Assembly (NCBI GenBank): GCA_910586315.1
Contig: CAJUIP010000001.1
Location: 49,814-113,813, forward strand
DNA: 64,000 bases
Source: an uncultured Lachnospiraceae bacterium
GTDB taxonomy: Bacteria > Bacillota > Clostridia > Lachnospirales > Lachnospiraceae
Reading direction: 5' to 3'
This document shows positions 31,775 through 40,149 of the stretch, piece by piece. Each line of letters begins with the position of its first letter. The first letter of the stretch is position 1. A model generated the notes under the pieces. The model did no database searches. It saw nothing but the letters and a program-made list of their open reading frames with translations, and was not told the origin of the DNA. A program made the translations under genes and the position numbers.

Positions 31775-32692
31775 ATGGAAATAAAATGCGTGGGAATCAT
31801 CGGCCAGGGCGCTCTTGGAGTCATGTACGGAAAGCACCTGGCAGACAGGCTGGGGAAAGAAGCCGTATTTTTTCTGGCCGATGAAGAACGGGTAAAACGA
31901 TATAGAAAGACAGAGCTTATCTGCAACGGAGAGGCGTGCCGGTTCACATACCGTTCTCCGGCAGAGGCGGTGACGGCCGATCTTTTGATATTTGCAGTGA
32001 AGATTGGCGGCATGGCTTCCGCCATTGAGACAGCGAGGCCTTTTGTGGGGGAAAAGACGCTGCTGCTTTCCGTTTTAAACGGCGTGTCCAGCGAAGGAAT
32101 GCTGGAGGAGGCCTTCGGGGAGGAGCATGTGCTCTATGCCTGTGTTCAGGGAATGGATGTGGGAAAACTCGGAAATGTGGTTTCCTATAAAAATATGGGC
32201 TATATTGCCCTGGGAACCAAAGACAAACGCCGGGATGAGAGGCTTTCGGCAGTTACAGATTTTTTGGATGCCGCCGGACTTTCCTATCAGGTTCCGGAGG
32301 ATATTGTGCGGGAACAGTGGAGCAAGCTCATGTTAAATACCGGAGTCAATCAGGTGACTGCCGTCTACAAAGCGCCCTACGGCCTGGTGCAGGCGGAGGG
32401 AGAGGCCCGCACGATGATGATTGAGGCCATGAAGGAAGTAAAAAAGACAGCGTCCTTTCAGGGTGTGGAGCTGACAGACGCCGATATCCGGTACTGGCTG
32501 GATCTTTTGGCGACTCTGAATCCCGAGGGCAGGACTTCCATGTGCCAGGATGTGATGGCGGGACGGAAGACGGAGGTGGAACTGTTTTCCGGCACCATGA
32601 TCCGTCTGGCCAGGGAGGCTGGCATCCGTCTCCCGGTCAATGAGTTTTTATATGAGGCCATTAAAAATATGGAAGAGGAAGCAGCCATTTAG
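31775..32692 (+). CDS. 2-dehydropantoate 2-reductase family protein (PanE-like)
   Basis: Family members reduce ketopantoate to pantoate with NADPH, a step toward CoA, although several paralogues act on other 2-oxo acids. The 305 residues have the nucleotide-binding GQGALGVMYG, the conserved lysine segment QWSKLMLNTGVNQVTA and the C-terminal helical domain with TSMCQDVMAGRKTEVE. AAGGAG sets the ATG at 31775. No other pan gene is nearby, so the exact substrate is open. Confidence 0.85.
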   Translation: MEIKCVGIIGQGALGVMYGKHLADRLGKEAVFFLADEERVKRYRKTELICNGEACRFTYRSPAEAVTADLLIFAVKIGGMASAIETARPFVGEKTLLLSVLNGVSSEGMLEEAFGEEHVLYACVQGMDVGKLGNVVSYKNMGYIALGTKDKRRDERLSAVTDFLDAAGLSYQVPEDIVREQWSKLMLNTGVNQVTAVYKAPYGLVQAEGEARTMMIEAMKEVKKTASFQGVELTDADIRYWLDLLATLNPEGRTSMCQDVMAGRKTEVELFSGTMIRLAREAGIRLPVNEFLYEAIKNMEEEAAI

Positions 32693-32780
32693 AGCGTGTT
32701 CTCCGCCTTGCAGACTGAAAATTCATTCTGCGTCATTTGGCTGAAAGTAATCGAGCCAGTACACTGGGCAGATCTGCGTG
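32690..32780. repeat. Palindromic repeat, family A (copy 3, composite)
   Basis: The segment starts with AGAGCGTG at the panE stop and contains CTGAAAATTCATTCTGCG. It continues into GGCTGAAAGTAATCGAGCC and CAGTACACTGG, which repeats copy 1 at 3088-3126. It fills the gap before the DUF3842 gene. Confidence 0.6.
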
Positions 32781-32854
32781 TTCGCTGCGCCGGCTGTATG
32801 AGGCTGCAACGGCCGAAAGGCATACGGAAGAAAACAGATGAGGAGTGACAGACA

Positions 32855-33271
32855 ATGAAGATTATGGTGATGGACGGCCAGGGCGGCCGGATGGGGAAAA
32901 GCGTGGTGGAGCAGATAAGGGCCCGATTTCCGGAGGATGAGATTCTGGCCGTCGGAACCAACAGCATCGCCACCGCCGCTATGTTAAAGGCCGGGGCCGA
33001 TGCCGGGGCTACCGGAGAAAACCCGACGATTGTGGGATGCAGAACGGCCGATGTCATCATAGGTCCCATGGGAATCGTCATTGCCGATTCCCTTCTAGGG
33101 GAGATTACCCCGAAAATGGCGGTCGCCATCGGTCAGAGCGAGGCCAAGAAAGTACTGATTCCGGTCAACCGCTGTCAGCATTTCGTGGTGGGCTGTGAGG
33201 AGCTTCCTCTGGGAGAATATGTGAAGCTGGTGGTGGAGGAAGTGAGGAAGATAAAGGCGGGGGAGTGCTAG
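32855..33271 (+). CDS. DUF3842 family protein
   Basis: The 138-residue protein matches DUF3842, a family almost restricted to Clostridia. It opens with a glycine-rich loop (VMDGQGGRMGKSVVEQI) that suggests nucleotide binding and has the conserved IVGCRTADVIIGPMGIVIAD. Function is unknown. AGGAG precedes the ATG. Confidence 0.82.
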   Translation: MKIMVMDGQGGRMGKSVVEQIRARFPEDEILAVGTNSIATAAMLKAGADAGATGENPTIVGCRTADVIIGPMGIVIADSLLGEITPKMAVAIGQSEAKKVLIPVNRCQHFVVGCEELPLGEYVKLVVEEVRKIKAGEC

Positions 33272-33340
33272 TGTGCTGAAAAAATTTCCCACAAACTGTG
33301 ACGCACATCTGACGGAAAGCAATTTTCAGACACGCTCTAG
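33268..33340. repeat. Palindromic repeat, family A (copy 4)
   Basis: CTAGTGTGCTGAAAAAATT pairs with AATTTTCAGACACGCTCTAG with two small bulges, closing a 34-nt interior. It begins at the DUF3842 stop codon and could also end that transcript. Confidence 0.65.
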
Positions 33341-33383
33341 TCCTTACTCCGGCGCGGCAAATTCACGGGCTGCAGTTTTTTTG

Positions 33384-34547
33384 TCAGGGAGTTCCGCCGG
33401 AGGGGGAATAGGCCGGCTCTTTTTGCTGGTATACCCGGGTCCATTCCTTGGTTCCCTCCACCTTCACCACCTGGCTCTGATTCATATGTAAAAATTTTAC
33501 AAGCTCATAGCAGTCAATCCAGATCTCATTGTTCCCTTCCTTCTGGGACTCGTCAAAAATGAGCTGGAGACCAAAATGCAGGTGCGGAGTATCAATGTTG
33601 TTCGTATTTTCCGTGGCGCTGTACCCGGTGCGGCCCAGATATCCGATCACATCACCGGCGGTGACAACGCTTCCCACCTGGAGATTGCTCTGATAAGGAT
33701 AGTTTTTTCTTAAATGGGCGTAATAGTAGTACCGCTTTTTATCAAAGCTGCGGATGCCGATGCGCCAGCCTCCGTACTGGTTCCAGCCAAGGGCCTCCAC
33801 ATAGCCACTTTCCACGGCAATGATGGGCGTTCCTACCTGTCCCATCATGTCGTGGCCCAGGTGCTGGCGCTTAAAGCCATAGGACCGGGCCACGCCAAAA
33901 TCGTCATAGTCGTTGTATGGAAAGCTTTTGGCGATGGGGGAAAAGGCTTTCAGTCCGTATTTTGTCACCCAGGTTTTGGACTGGGAGGCAGGTGCGGAGG
34001 ATTCCGGCAGGGCATCCTGACTCTGCGGCGCGCCAGGGACTTCCGGGGAAGTTTCCGGAAGCGGTGCCTCAATTTCCTGCTCAAAGTACCCTACCATGCC
34101 GCCCAGAACGGCAGTGTAGGCCTCATGATAATAGGAATAATATTTCATATCTTTGGTGAGTGCTTCCATGGTCTCGCCATTTTTTAATTTCTCCGCCAGG
34201 GCATTTAAGTCAGCCTCTTTAAACCGGGAAAAATCCCCGCCGTATCTGGCCCCCAGAAAAGATAAAAGCTCAATCCAGTTCAGATGGACGGATTCCTGGC
34301 AGGTGTTGATGTCCAGGCGGAAGGCCTTTTCCATCACGCTGGCGGGAATTGTGAAATCCACCCAGTGGATATAGTCTTTTTTTGTCTCTTCTTTGGAAGG
34401 CGCGGATTCCGGATCCTGTTCGGAAAAAAGAAAACTTTCCGCGGCTGCCTGCCTGCTCTTTAAACAGAGGGACAAGGTTAGGAAAAACAGAATAAAAAGC
34501 TGTGCAAAAATAATGACAGTTGATTTTGAAATATGCGGTTGCGTCAT
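33384..34547 (-). CDS. M23-family (LytM-like) peptidase, membrane anchored
   Basis: M23 peptidases cut peptidoglycan cross-bridges with zinc. The 387-residue protein has an N-terminal membrane helix (about residues 9-30), a helical region, a Pro/Ser-rich linker and a C-terminal LytM domain with metal ligands in LGHDMMG and HLHFGL. The last Pro/Gly residues form a short tail. The ATG at 34547 has GGAG 10 bases upstream. Similar proteins in Clostridia act in sporulation or cell-wall remodelling; the exact role is not shown here. Confidence 0.85.
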   Translation of the reverse strand: MTQPHISKSTVIIFAQLFILFFLTLSLCLKSRQAAAESFLFSEQDPESAPSKEETKKDYIHWVDFTIPASVMEKAFRLDINTCQESVHLNWIELLSFLGARYGGDFSRFKEADLNALAEKLKNGETMEALTKDMKYYSYYHEAYTAVLGGMVGYFEQEIEAPLPETSPEVPGAPQSQDALPESSAPASQSKTWVTKYGLKAFSPIAKSFPYNDYDDFGVARSYGFKRQHLGHDMMGQVGTPIIAVESGYVEALGWNQYGGWRIGIRSFDKKRYYYYAHLRKNYPYQSNLQVGSVVTAGDVIGYLGRTGYSATENTNNIDTPHLHFGLQLIFDESQKEGNNEIWIDCYELVKFLHMNQSQVVKVEGTKEWTRVYQQKEPAYSPSGGTP

Positions 34548-34619
34548 GGCATACACTCTCCTGTGGGTTTACATGGTTGGAGTCTTGTTTTGGGGGCAGC
34601 GTTTTTGCGGCCAATCCTG

Positions 34620-34685
34620 TTCATGGGGGGGGATATCTTCTTGCCCGCCTTAGGACGGGCAAGAAACATCGGGCGTCCTCCTGAT
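34620..34685. repeat. Hairpin repeat element B (copy 1)
   Basis: The core TTCTTGCCCG / CGGGCAAGAA is a perfect 10-bp stem, followed by ACATCGGGCGTCCTCCTGAT. A copy with compensating and other changes lies at 54652-54716. The rest of the roughly 350-bp gap before apt holds only the apt promoter. Confidence 0.65.
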
Positions 34686-34800
34686 AGGAGAAACCGAGCG
34701 AAAATTTCCTTACAAGCAAGCCGGACGTCTATTTTCGCCCGGTTTTCCCTGCCCTGCGAACTGTAACAAGTGTATGCGGACACGCCCGGGAATATGACTA

Positions 34801-34829
34801 TTGTCACAGAAAATCAAGTGTGATATGAT
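34801..34829 (+). promoter_or_regulatory. Predicted apt promoter
   Basis: TTGTCA at 34801-34806 and TATGAT at 34824-34829 with 17-bp spacing. Confidence 0.6.
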
Positions 34830-34900
34830 AAAGAAGATGTCGAAGGGACAGGGGCGGTAGAAAGCCCTCAAACGACACCTTCGGAAAGGACGGAAACAAT

Positions 34901-35425
34901 ATGAAAAAACTGGAAGAGTATGTGGTAAGCATTCCCGATTTTCCAAGCCCGGGAATTATTTTCAGAGACGTGACTTCGATTTTACAGGATGCAGACGGAC
35001 TGAACCTGGCCATCGAAACCCTGCTTTCCATGTTGAAGGATGTGGATTTTGACGTGGTGGTGGGAGCAGAATCCCGCGGTTTTATTTTTGGGACTCCGGT
35101 GGCCTATGCGTTGCATAAAGCCTTTGTTCTTGCGAGAAAACCGGGGAAACTGCCGAGAGAAACCGTATCCAGGGAATATGCGCTGGAATATGGAACAAGT
35201 TCCATCGAGATTCATAAGGATTCCATTAAACCAGGCCAGAAGGTGGTCATTATTGACGATCTGATTGCCACCGGAGGAACCGTGGAAGCCATTGCGGGCC
35301 TGGTGGAGGAGCTGGGCGGCCAGGTGGTAAAAATCTGTTTTGTCATGGAGCTGGCAGGCCTTGAGGGACGGAAAAAGCTGGAAAAATACGATATGGAATC
35401 CGCAATTATATACGAGGGGCATTAA
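34901..35425 (+). CDS. apt: Adenine phosphoribosyltransferase Apt
   Basis: Apt salvages adenine to AMP using PRPP. The 174 residues match the family length, with the N-terminal FPSPGIIFRDVTSIL, the flexible loop region around REYALEYG and the PRPP motif VVIIDDLIATGGT. GGAAAGGACGG precedes the ATG. Confidence 0.95.
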   Translation: MKKLEEYVVSIPDFPSPGIIFRDVTSILQDADGLNLAIETLLSMLKDVDFDVVVGAESRGFIFGTPVAYALHKAFVLARKPGKLPRETVSREYALEYGTSSIEIHKDSIKPGQKVVIIDDLIATGGTVEAIAGLVEELGGQVVKICFVMELAGLEGRKKLEKYDMESAIIYEGH

Positions 35426-35515
35426 AACTATGGGTTGTCGCAAAGCAGGAGATTACTGATTTTTGCGCCAGCCCTGTTTATTTTTCGGGCAGCGCCTCCA
35501 TCCAGTATTTTACAC

Positions 35516-35544
35516 TTTACAAAGAACGTATGTTCGTATATAAT
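35516..35544 (+). promoter_or_regulatory. Y-family polymerase promoter with LexA box
   Basis: TTTACA at 35516-35521 and TATAAT at 35539-35544 are 17 bp apart. The spacer holds AGAACGTATGTTCG at 35523-35536, one base from the Firmicute LexA consensus CGAAC-N4-GTTCG. LexA bound here would block RNA polymerase. The gene should therefore be SOS-induced. Confidence 0.8.
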
Positions 35545-35550
35545 AAAGCC

Positions 35551-36810
35551 ATGAAACGAGTTATTTTTCATGTGGATGTGAACAGTGCCTTTCTCTCCTG
35601 GGAAGCGGTATACCGGCTTACGCATTTGGGAGGAACTCTGGATTTGCGGACAATTCCCTCAGCCGTGGGAGGCGATATGGAAAAACGGCGGGGAATTATT
35701 CTTGCCAAGTCTCTGCCTGCAAAAAAATACGGGGTCCGAACGGGAGAGAGTATTGTGGAGGCAAAGAGAAAATGCCCGGAGCTTATGCTGGTCTCTCCTC
35801 ATTATGGGCTCTATGAGCGGGCCTCGGCTGCTCTTATGAAGATTTTAAGGGAATATTCCCCCGGAGTGGAGCCGTTCAGCATTGACGAGGCATTTCTGGA
35901 TATGACAGGAACGGAGCCGCTTTTCGGAGTCCCCGAAACGGCGGCGGAGGTCTTAAAGGACAGGATACGGGATACCTTAGGCTTTACGGTGAATATCGGC
36001 GTGTCTTCCAATAAGCTGCTGGCGAAAATGGCTTCAGATTTTGAGAAACCGGATAAGGTTCATACTCTGTTTCCGGAGGAAATCCCGGAAAAAATGTGGC
36101 CGATGCCTGTGCGGGAGTTGTTTTTCGTGGGGAGGGCTACGGAGAAGAAGCTTGAAAAGCTGGGAATTCTTACCATTGGCCAGCTGGCCAATACGGATGT
36201 GAAGATTTTAACGGCCCATCTGAAAAAGCACGGAGAGATAATCTGGGAGTTTGCCAACGGGCAGGATGTGTCTCTGGTGGAGACAGAGCCTGCGGAAAAT
36301 AAGGGGTATGGAAACAGTACCACAATCGCCTTTGACGTGACAGACCGGGAAACAGCCAGGCTGGTTTTACTGTCTCTGGCGGAGACTGTGGCGGCCAGGC
36401 TGCGGAAACATGGAAAAAAGGCGGAGCTTGTCTCCGTGTCAATTAAAAATAATGAGCTTCATACGGTGTCCCATCAGACTGTCCTTGCGGTTCCAAGCGA
36501 TATTACCGATGAGATTTATGGAGCCGCCTGCAGCTTGTTTGATGAACTCTGGGACGGAAGTCCCATCAGGCATCTGGGAATTCATACAGGGCGGCTAAAG
36601 GAAGGACAGGCGAGGCAGTTAAATATTTTTGATCAGACGGACTATGAGAAGCTGGAAAAGCTGGACGCGGCCCTGGATGCCATACGGAACCGCCATGGAA
36701 AGGATGCCGTCATGCGGGCCTCCTTCTTAAAATCCCCTCTGGACCATATGTCCGGTGGGATTTCCAGGGAGAAGCATACCGTGGATTATACAAAGGAAAA
36801 AATTCAATAG
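35551..36810 (+). CDS. dinB: Y-family translesion DNA polymerase (DinB/UmuC-like)
   Basis: The 419-residue polymerase copies past damaged bases. It has the first metal site in FHVDVNSAFLSWEAVYRL, the catalytic SIDEAFLDMTG, the helix-hairpin-helix region near residues 180-215 and the little-finger domain. The end QLNIFDQTDYEKLEKL may serve as a clamp-binding tail. The ATG at 35551 is only 7 bp after the -10 box and has no ribosome binding site, so the message is predicted to be leaderless or nearly so. An upstream in-frame start lies inside the operator. Confidence 0.93.
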   Translation: MKRVIFHVDVNSAFLSWEAVYRLTHLGGTLDLRTIPSAVGGDMEKRRGIILAKSLPAKKYGVRTGESIVEAKRKCPELMLVSPHYGLYERASAALMKILREYSPGVEPFSIDEAFLDMTGTEPLFGVPETAAEVLKDRIRDTLGFTVNIGVSSNKLLAKMASDFEKPDKVHTLFPEEIPEKMWPMPVRELFFVGRATEKKLEKLGILTIGQLANTDVKILTAHLKKHGEIIWEFANGQDVSLVETEPAENKGYGNSTTIAFDVTDRETARLVLLSLAETVAARLRKHGKKAELVSVSIKNNELHTVSHQTVLAVPSDITDEIYGAACSLFDELWDGSPIRHLGIHTGRLKEGQARQLNIFDQTDYEKLEKLDAALDAIRNRHGKDAVMRASFLKSPLDHMSGGISREKHTVDYTKEKIQ

Positions 36811-36841
36811 AGGAGGAATTTTTATAAGGAGCGGATGACAG

Positions 36842-37174
36842 ATGGCATTTGGAGTCGGAGGAAGGGAGAGCCGGGTATTCCAGACTGGATTTGAAGTGAA
36901 AAGTAAGGGGCGAGGCCGCCAGATGGATGTAGCCTGTGAATGCTGGTTCACGAGCCGGGGGGAGACCATGCCCCTGGCCTTAAAATTCCCTGATGAAAAC
37001 GGGGAGATTGTGATGGTGAAGAAAATCCAGGTGGACTGGACGGAGAAAAAATATTACTGCGGGATCCCCGCGGTGGAGTATGGATGCCGGATTTTTCTGA
37101 AAGGAAAGGAGATGCCGGTGCGGCTGATTTTTTATCTGGAGGAATGCCGGTGGGTGATGGAGCTGACAGCATGA
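36842..37174 (+). CDS. Small conserved-looking protein downstream of dinB, unknown function
   Basis: The 110-residue product has mixed charged and beta-like sequence, no signal peptide and no membrane helix. I recognise no named family. AAGGAG at 36827-36832 supports the ATG. It follows the polymerase by 31 bp and is followed by another small gene in the same direction, so all three may form an SOS-controlled operon. Confidence 0.6.
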   Translation: MAFGVGGRESRVFQTGFEVKSKGRGRQMDVACECWFTSRGETMPLALKFPDENGEIVMVKKIQVDWTEKKYYCGIPAVEYGCRIFLKGKEMPVRLIFYLEECRWVMELTA

Positions 37175-37261
37175 AGCAGATAGCATAAAGCTGACAGCAT
37201 AAAACTGACAGTGTAGAGCCGGGAGCAGAGATTTTTGGCAAAACGGGAGGAGAGAGCAAAA

Positions 37262-37492
37262 ATGCGGGAAATCGTTTTTAAAATGGAGCGGCCGGGGCTG
37301 GTGAAAGAGGGCCAGACGGTGGAAGTCAGCGAGTCGGTGACCCCTGTAAACGTAAACTATATGATTGAACCGGCGGTTGCCATGTCAGGGCTTTTTAAGT
37401 TTAATGAGCGGTTAAAAAGCCGCCAGGGAGTGGTAAAGGCCATTGTGGAAAATGAGCGGGGGTATTATGTGACAGTGGAGTTTGACGAATAA
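37262..37492 (+). CDS. Small protein, unknown function
   Basis: The 76-residue product (start MREIVFKMERPGLVKEGQTV) has alternating beta-like stretches and an acidic end. GGAGG at 37246-37250 sets the ATG at 37262. The preceding 80 bp carry short direct repeats of GCTGACAGCAT. It may belong to the dinB operon. Confidence 0.55.
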   Translation: MREIVFKMERPGLVKEGQTVEVSESVTPVNVNYMIEPAVAMSGLFKFNERLKSRQGVVKAIVENERGYYVTVEFDE

Positions 37493-37618
37493 GAAGATGC
37501 CCCTTCCCATGAACAATAACAATTAAGAAGGAAGAAAGAAATGTGAACGCCGGAATGACCTTTCTTTTGTAAATGATTTTGTATATAATAGGAGTAGAAG
37601 GCGAGGAGGTGAGGCGCG

Positions 37619-37888
37619 ATGATGTATCCATATATGACGTTGGCAGATGAAACAGAAATTGTACATTCACAGATTATTGAGGATGATGGAAAGAAGCGGG
37701 TGGTTGTAAATTTTGAAAGGCCAACAGAGGAGGGCTTTGATTCGGCAAGATGTGAATTGCCGGAATATCATTGGCTGACAATAAGCGGATATTCGGATGC
37801 TGAGATTCATTTCTTTGAGCAGCTGCTTCATAGTAATGCACATTTGATTTACCAGTATGCGGAGAACGGAGGGATTCAGATTGCCTAG
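37619..37888 (+). CDS. Small acidic protein paired with a DUF4160 gene
   Basis: The 89-residue product begins MMYPYMTLADETEIVHS and has PTEEGFDSARCELP in the middle. Such proteins are often found directly before DUF4160 genes in Clostridia, the arrangement seen here, and are suspected to be toxin-antitoxin-like pairs. A strong GGAGGTGA precedes two adjacent ATGs (37619 or 37622). The stop overlaps the start of the DUF4160 remnant. Confidence 0.6.
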   Translation: MMYPYMTLADETEIVHSQIIEDDGKKRVVVNFERPTEEGFDSARCELPEYHWLTISGYSDAEIHFFEQLLHSNAHLIYQYAENGGIQIA

Positions 37889-37967
37889 TTTGTTTACTGT
37901 CAGTGGGTATAAAGTATTCTTCTGGTCAAGATTCTTTGTGGAAGATGAAATCCAGTTTTATTGTTGA
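37881..37967 (+). pseudogene. DUF4160 gene with an internal deletion
   Basis: From a TTG the frame reads LPSLFTVSGYKVFFWS, the family N-terminus, and continues directly into RFFVEDEIQFYC and a stop, which resembles the family C-terminus. The central roughly 60 residues, including the conserved histidines of DUF4160, are absent. It overlaps the preceding small gene by 8 bp. The product of 28 residues cannot be a functional family member. Confidence 0.6.
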
Positions 37968-38279
37968 CATCAAAATGGAGATGGGGATAGAAGGAGAAGA
38001 AGATATAATAAGGATAAAGTTAGAAAAACTGATGTAAATGCAATAATTTACAAGGTTTTTCTGATTTTATCCCTATTTTTTTATCCGTTTGTTTTGTTCC
38101 CAATCGAATACCAATGAGCGCAGGCTGTCAATGGATATAGGGGCAATTGTGCTTCATGGGAAACGAAACTATTTGTTTTCCATGCGTCAGGAGATTTTTT
38201 GTTCCTTGTCGGTAACAAATGAAGCAGACAGATGCTGTCCTGTTCAGGCATAATAAAAGCGAAAAAGTATCGATAAGGG
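37968..38279. other. 312-bp gap without a supported gene
   Basis: AT-rich sequence follows the DUF4160 remnant up to the 3' end of the Crp/Fnr-type gene on the other strand. A 30-codon frame at 37945-38037 enters it, but it has no clear ribosome binding site. I see no convincing promoter, terminator or repeat. Confidence 0.5.
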
Positions 38280-38951
38280 CTACAAGGTTTCCGAGGTGCA
38301 GCATTTCGCCAGCGAAGGGAGATCAGTGACGATGATTCTGCCGCGGTGGGTGGAGATTAGGCCCTCTCTGCGAAGCTTCGCAAGCTCCCGCGTAATCTGG
38401 ACCCGGCTTAAGCCCAGAAGCTCTGCAAGCTGATCCTGGGTCATATCGATAGCAAGGCCGGAGTTGGAGGGCTGGTTTACCGTCAGAAGATAAAGAAGAT
38501 TACATATTTTGATGATGGACGGATTGTATTCCTGGTGGACCGATTCAAAGAGAAAGCGGTTGATGTACATGGAATACCATTTTACAACCTGCTCGCTTAA
38601 GGCGGTATTGGTCTGAAACATGTTCTGAAATTGCGGCACCGTAAATTCCAGAACCTTCATCTCGGAAAGTGCGACCGTGACAAGTGAGAGCTCGATTTTA
38701 AAGTCGTCTGGCCGATAGCCGGGATAAACCGTGCCTGCGCCGTGAAAGCTGATGATTTTGCGGCGGCCGCTTTCATGGTCGGCATAGTGGATGGAGGCGC
38801 CTGAGATGATGTAGTGGATCTTTTCGTAGGGCTGGCCCGGAGACCACAGGTATTCTCCCTTGTGGAAGGTCCGTTTTTTATGGGGCTGCGACAGGAAGTA
38901 TCCGTAGAACGGGCGGAAATCGTCAGCGTAATAGTACCGTGGCATTAGCAT
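38280..38951 (-). CDS. Crp/Fnr-family transcriptional regulator
   Basis: The 223-residue protein has an N-terminal cyclic-nucleotide-binding-like fold (about residues 25-115) and a C-terminal Crp-type helix-turn-helix (MTQDQLAELLGLSRVQITRELAKLRREG). It lacks an Fnr-type cysteine cluster in the N-terminus, so it is unlikely to hold an oxygen-sensing 4Fe-4S cluster. GAGGT precedes the ATG at 38951. It is divergent from the flavodoxin-like genes across a 94-bp shared promoter region and probably regulates them. Confidence 0.87.
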   Translation of the reverse strand: MLMPRYYYADDFRPFYGYFLSQPHKKRTFHKGEYLWSPGQPYEKIHYIISGASIHYADHESGRRKIISFHGAGTVYPGYRPDDFKIELSLVTVALSEMKVLEFTVPQFQNMFQTNTALSEQVVKWYSMYINRFLFESVHQEYNPSIIKICNLLYLLTVNQPSNSGLAIDMTQDQLAELLGLSRVQITRELAKLRREGLISTHRGRIIVTDLPSLAKCCTSETL

Positions 38952-39045
38952 AATAGTACCTCGTGATGGAAGGGGATGATTCTAAATTGTAGCATTTTGA
39001 TACCGTTTTTTCAATAAAAACAATCTTTAAAAGGAGGCAGATCAG

Positions 39046-39585
39046 ATGAAACTTGTTGTACTGACAGGGAGTCCGCACAAGAAGGGAACCTCGGCTTTGC
39101 TGGCGGACGAATTTATCCGGGGAGCAAAGGAGAGCGGACATGAAATTTACCGGTTTGATGCGGCGTTTGCGTGTGTTCACCCCTGCATCGGCTGCGACGC
39201 CTGTGAAACCGGGAAGAAACCCTGCGTATTTAAGGATTGTATGACCGAGCTTTATCCCAAACTGAAGGAGGCAGATATGGTGGTGTTTGTTTCTCCGTTA
39301 TATTATCATGGCCTGTCGTCCCAAATCAAGATGGCGATTGACCGGTTCCACGGGATTGACAGCGAACTGCGGGGCGCGGATAAGAAGGCCATGCTGATTG
39401 TGACGGCGGCGGACAGGAGGCGGTCGATTATGGACGGCGCGGTGGGAACCTACCGGGAAATGTTACGATATTTAAAATGGCAGGATGCCGGCACGCTGCT
39501 GGCTTATGGATGCTATTACAGGGAAGCAATCGAAAAGACTGAGTATCCGGAAAAAGCGTACCGGATGGGAAAGGAGCTGTTATGA
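39046..39585 (+). CDS. Flavodoxin-like NADPH-dependent FMN reductase family protein
   Basis: The 179-residue protein has the FMN phosphate loop TGSPHKKGTSALLADEF and the segment VFVSPLYYHGLSSQIKMAIDR. A cysteine cluster (PCIGCDACETGKKPC) resembles iron-sulfur flavoproteins and could bind an iron-sulfur cluster or react with oxidants. AAAAGGAGG precedes the ATG. Its end overlaps the next flavodoxin-like gene by 4 bp. Confidence 0.82.
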   Translation: MKLVVLTGSPHKKGTSALLADEFIRGAKESGHEIYRFDAAFACVHPCIGCDACETGKKPCVFKDCMTELYPKLKEADMVVFVSPLYYHGLSSQIKMAIDRFHGIDSELRGADKKAMLIVTAADRRRSIMDGAVGTYREMLRYLKWQDAGTLLAYGCYYREAIEKTEYPEKAYRMGKELL

Positions 39586-40130
39586 ACGTATTGCTGATAT
39601 GGGCAAGCCCCAATGCAGACGGTTTGACTGCGGCGGCAGCAAAAGAGCTTCAAAAAGGGATGGAGACAGCGGGGATATCCCCGGAAATGCTCCATCTGAA
39701 CAAACAGTCCATAAAGCACTGCCTTGCCTGTAAGGACGGCTGGGGAGACTGCAAGGCAAAAGGCGCTTGTGTGATAGAGGATGACTTCGCCATGATTTAT
39801 GAGAAGATGAAGGATGCCGACGGCATTTTGTTTGTCACTCCGGTTTACTGGCATGACCTGGCAGAAAATTTAAAATCCTTTTTAGACAGGCTGCGGCGGT
39901 GCGAAACCGCGCATAACCATTTTCTTGTCGGAAAGAAATGCCTGATTGTGGCCTGCGCGGGGGGAACCGGCTTAGGTGCTATCGAGTGTCTGCACAATCT
40001 GGAGCAGACATTGAGCCATATGAAAATGTCCGTGGCGGACCGTCTGCCGGTAATCCGGTTTAACCGGGCATATATGCTGCCTGCGCTTGCACAGGCGGGC
40101 GCGGTGTTTGTAAAGGAATTGAAAAAGTAA
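39582..40130 (+). CDS. Flavodoxin-like oxidoreductase, second copy
   Basis: The 182-residue protein is related to its upstream neighbour. It has an N-terminal nucleotide loop (WASPNADGLTAAAAKEL), the cysteines CLACKDGWGDC and the flavin-side VTPVYWHDLAENLKSFLDR. Coupled translation (ATGA overlap) suggests the two act together, perhaps as an electron-transfer pair. Confidence 0.8.
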   Translation: MNVLLIWASPNADGLTAAAAKELQKGMETAGISPEMLHLNKQSIKHCLACKDGWGDCKAKGACVIEDDFAMIYEKMKDADGILFVTPVYWHDLAENLKSFLDRLRRCETAHNHFLVGKKCLIVACAGGTGLGAIECLHNLEQTLSHMKMSVADRLPVIRFNRAYMLPALAQAGAVFVKELKK

Positions 40131-40149
40131 TGGATGTGGAGGAAGTATC

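Noticed and set aside
37945..38037. 30-codon frame after the DUF4160 remnant
   Set aside because: No clear ribosome binding site and no recognisable family; probably chance in AT-rich DNA.
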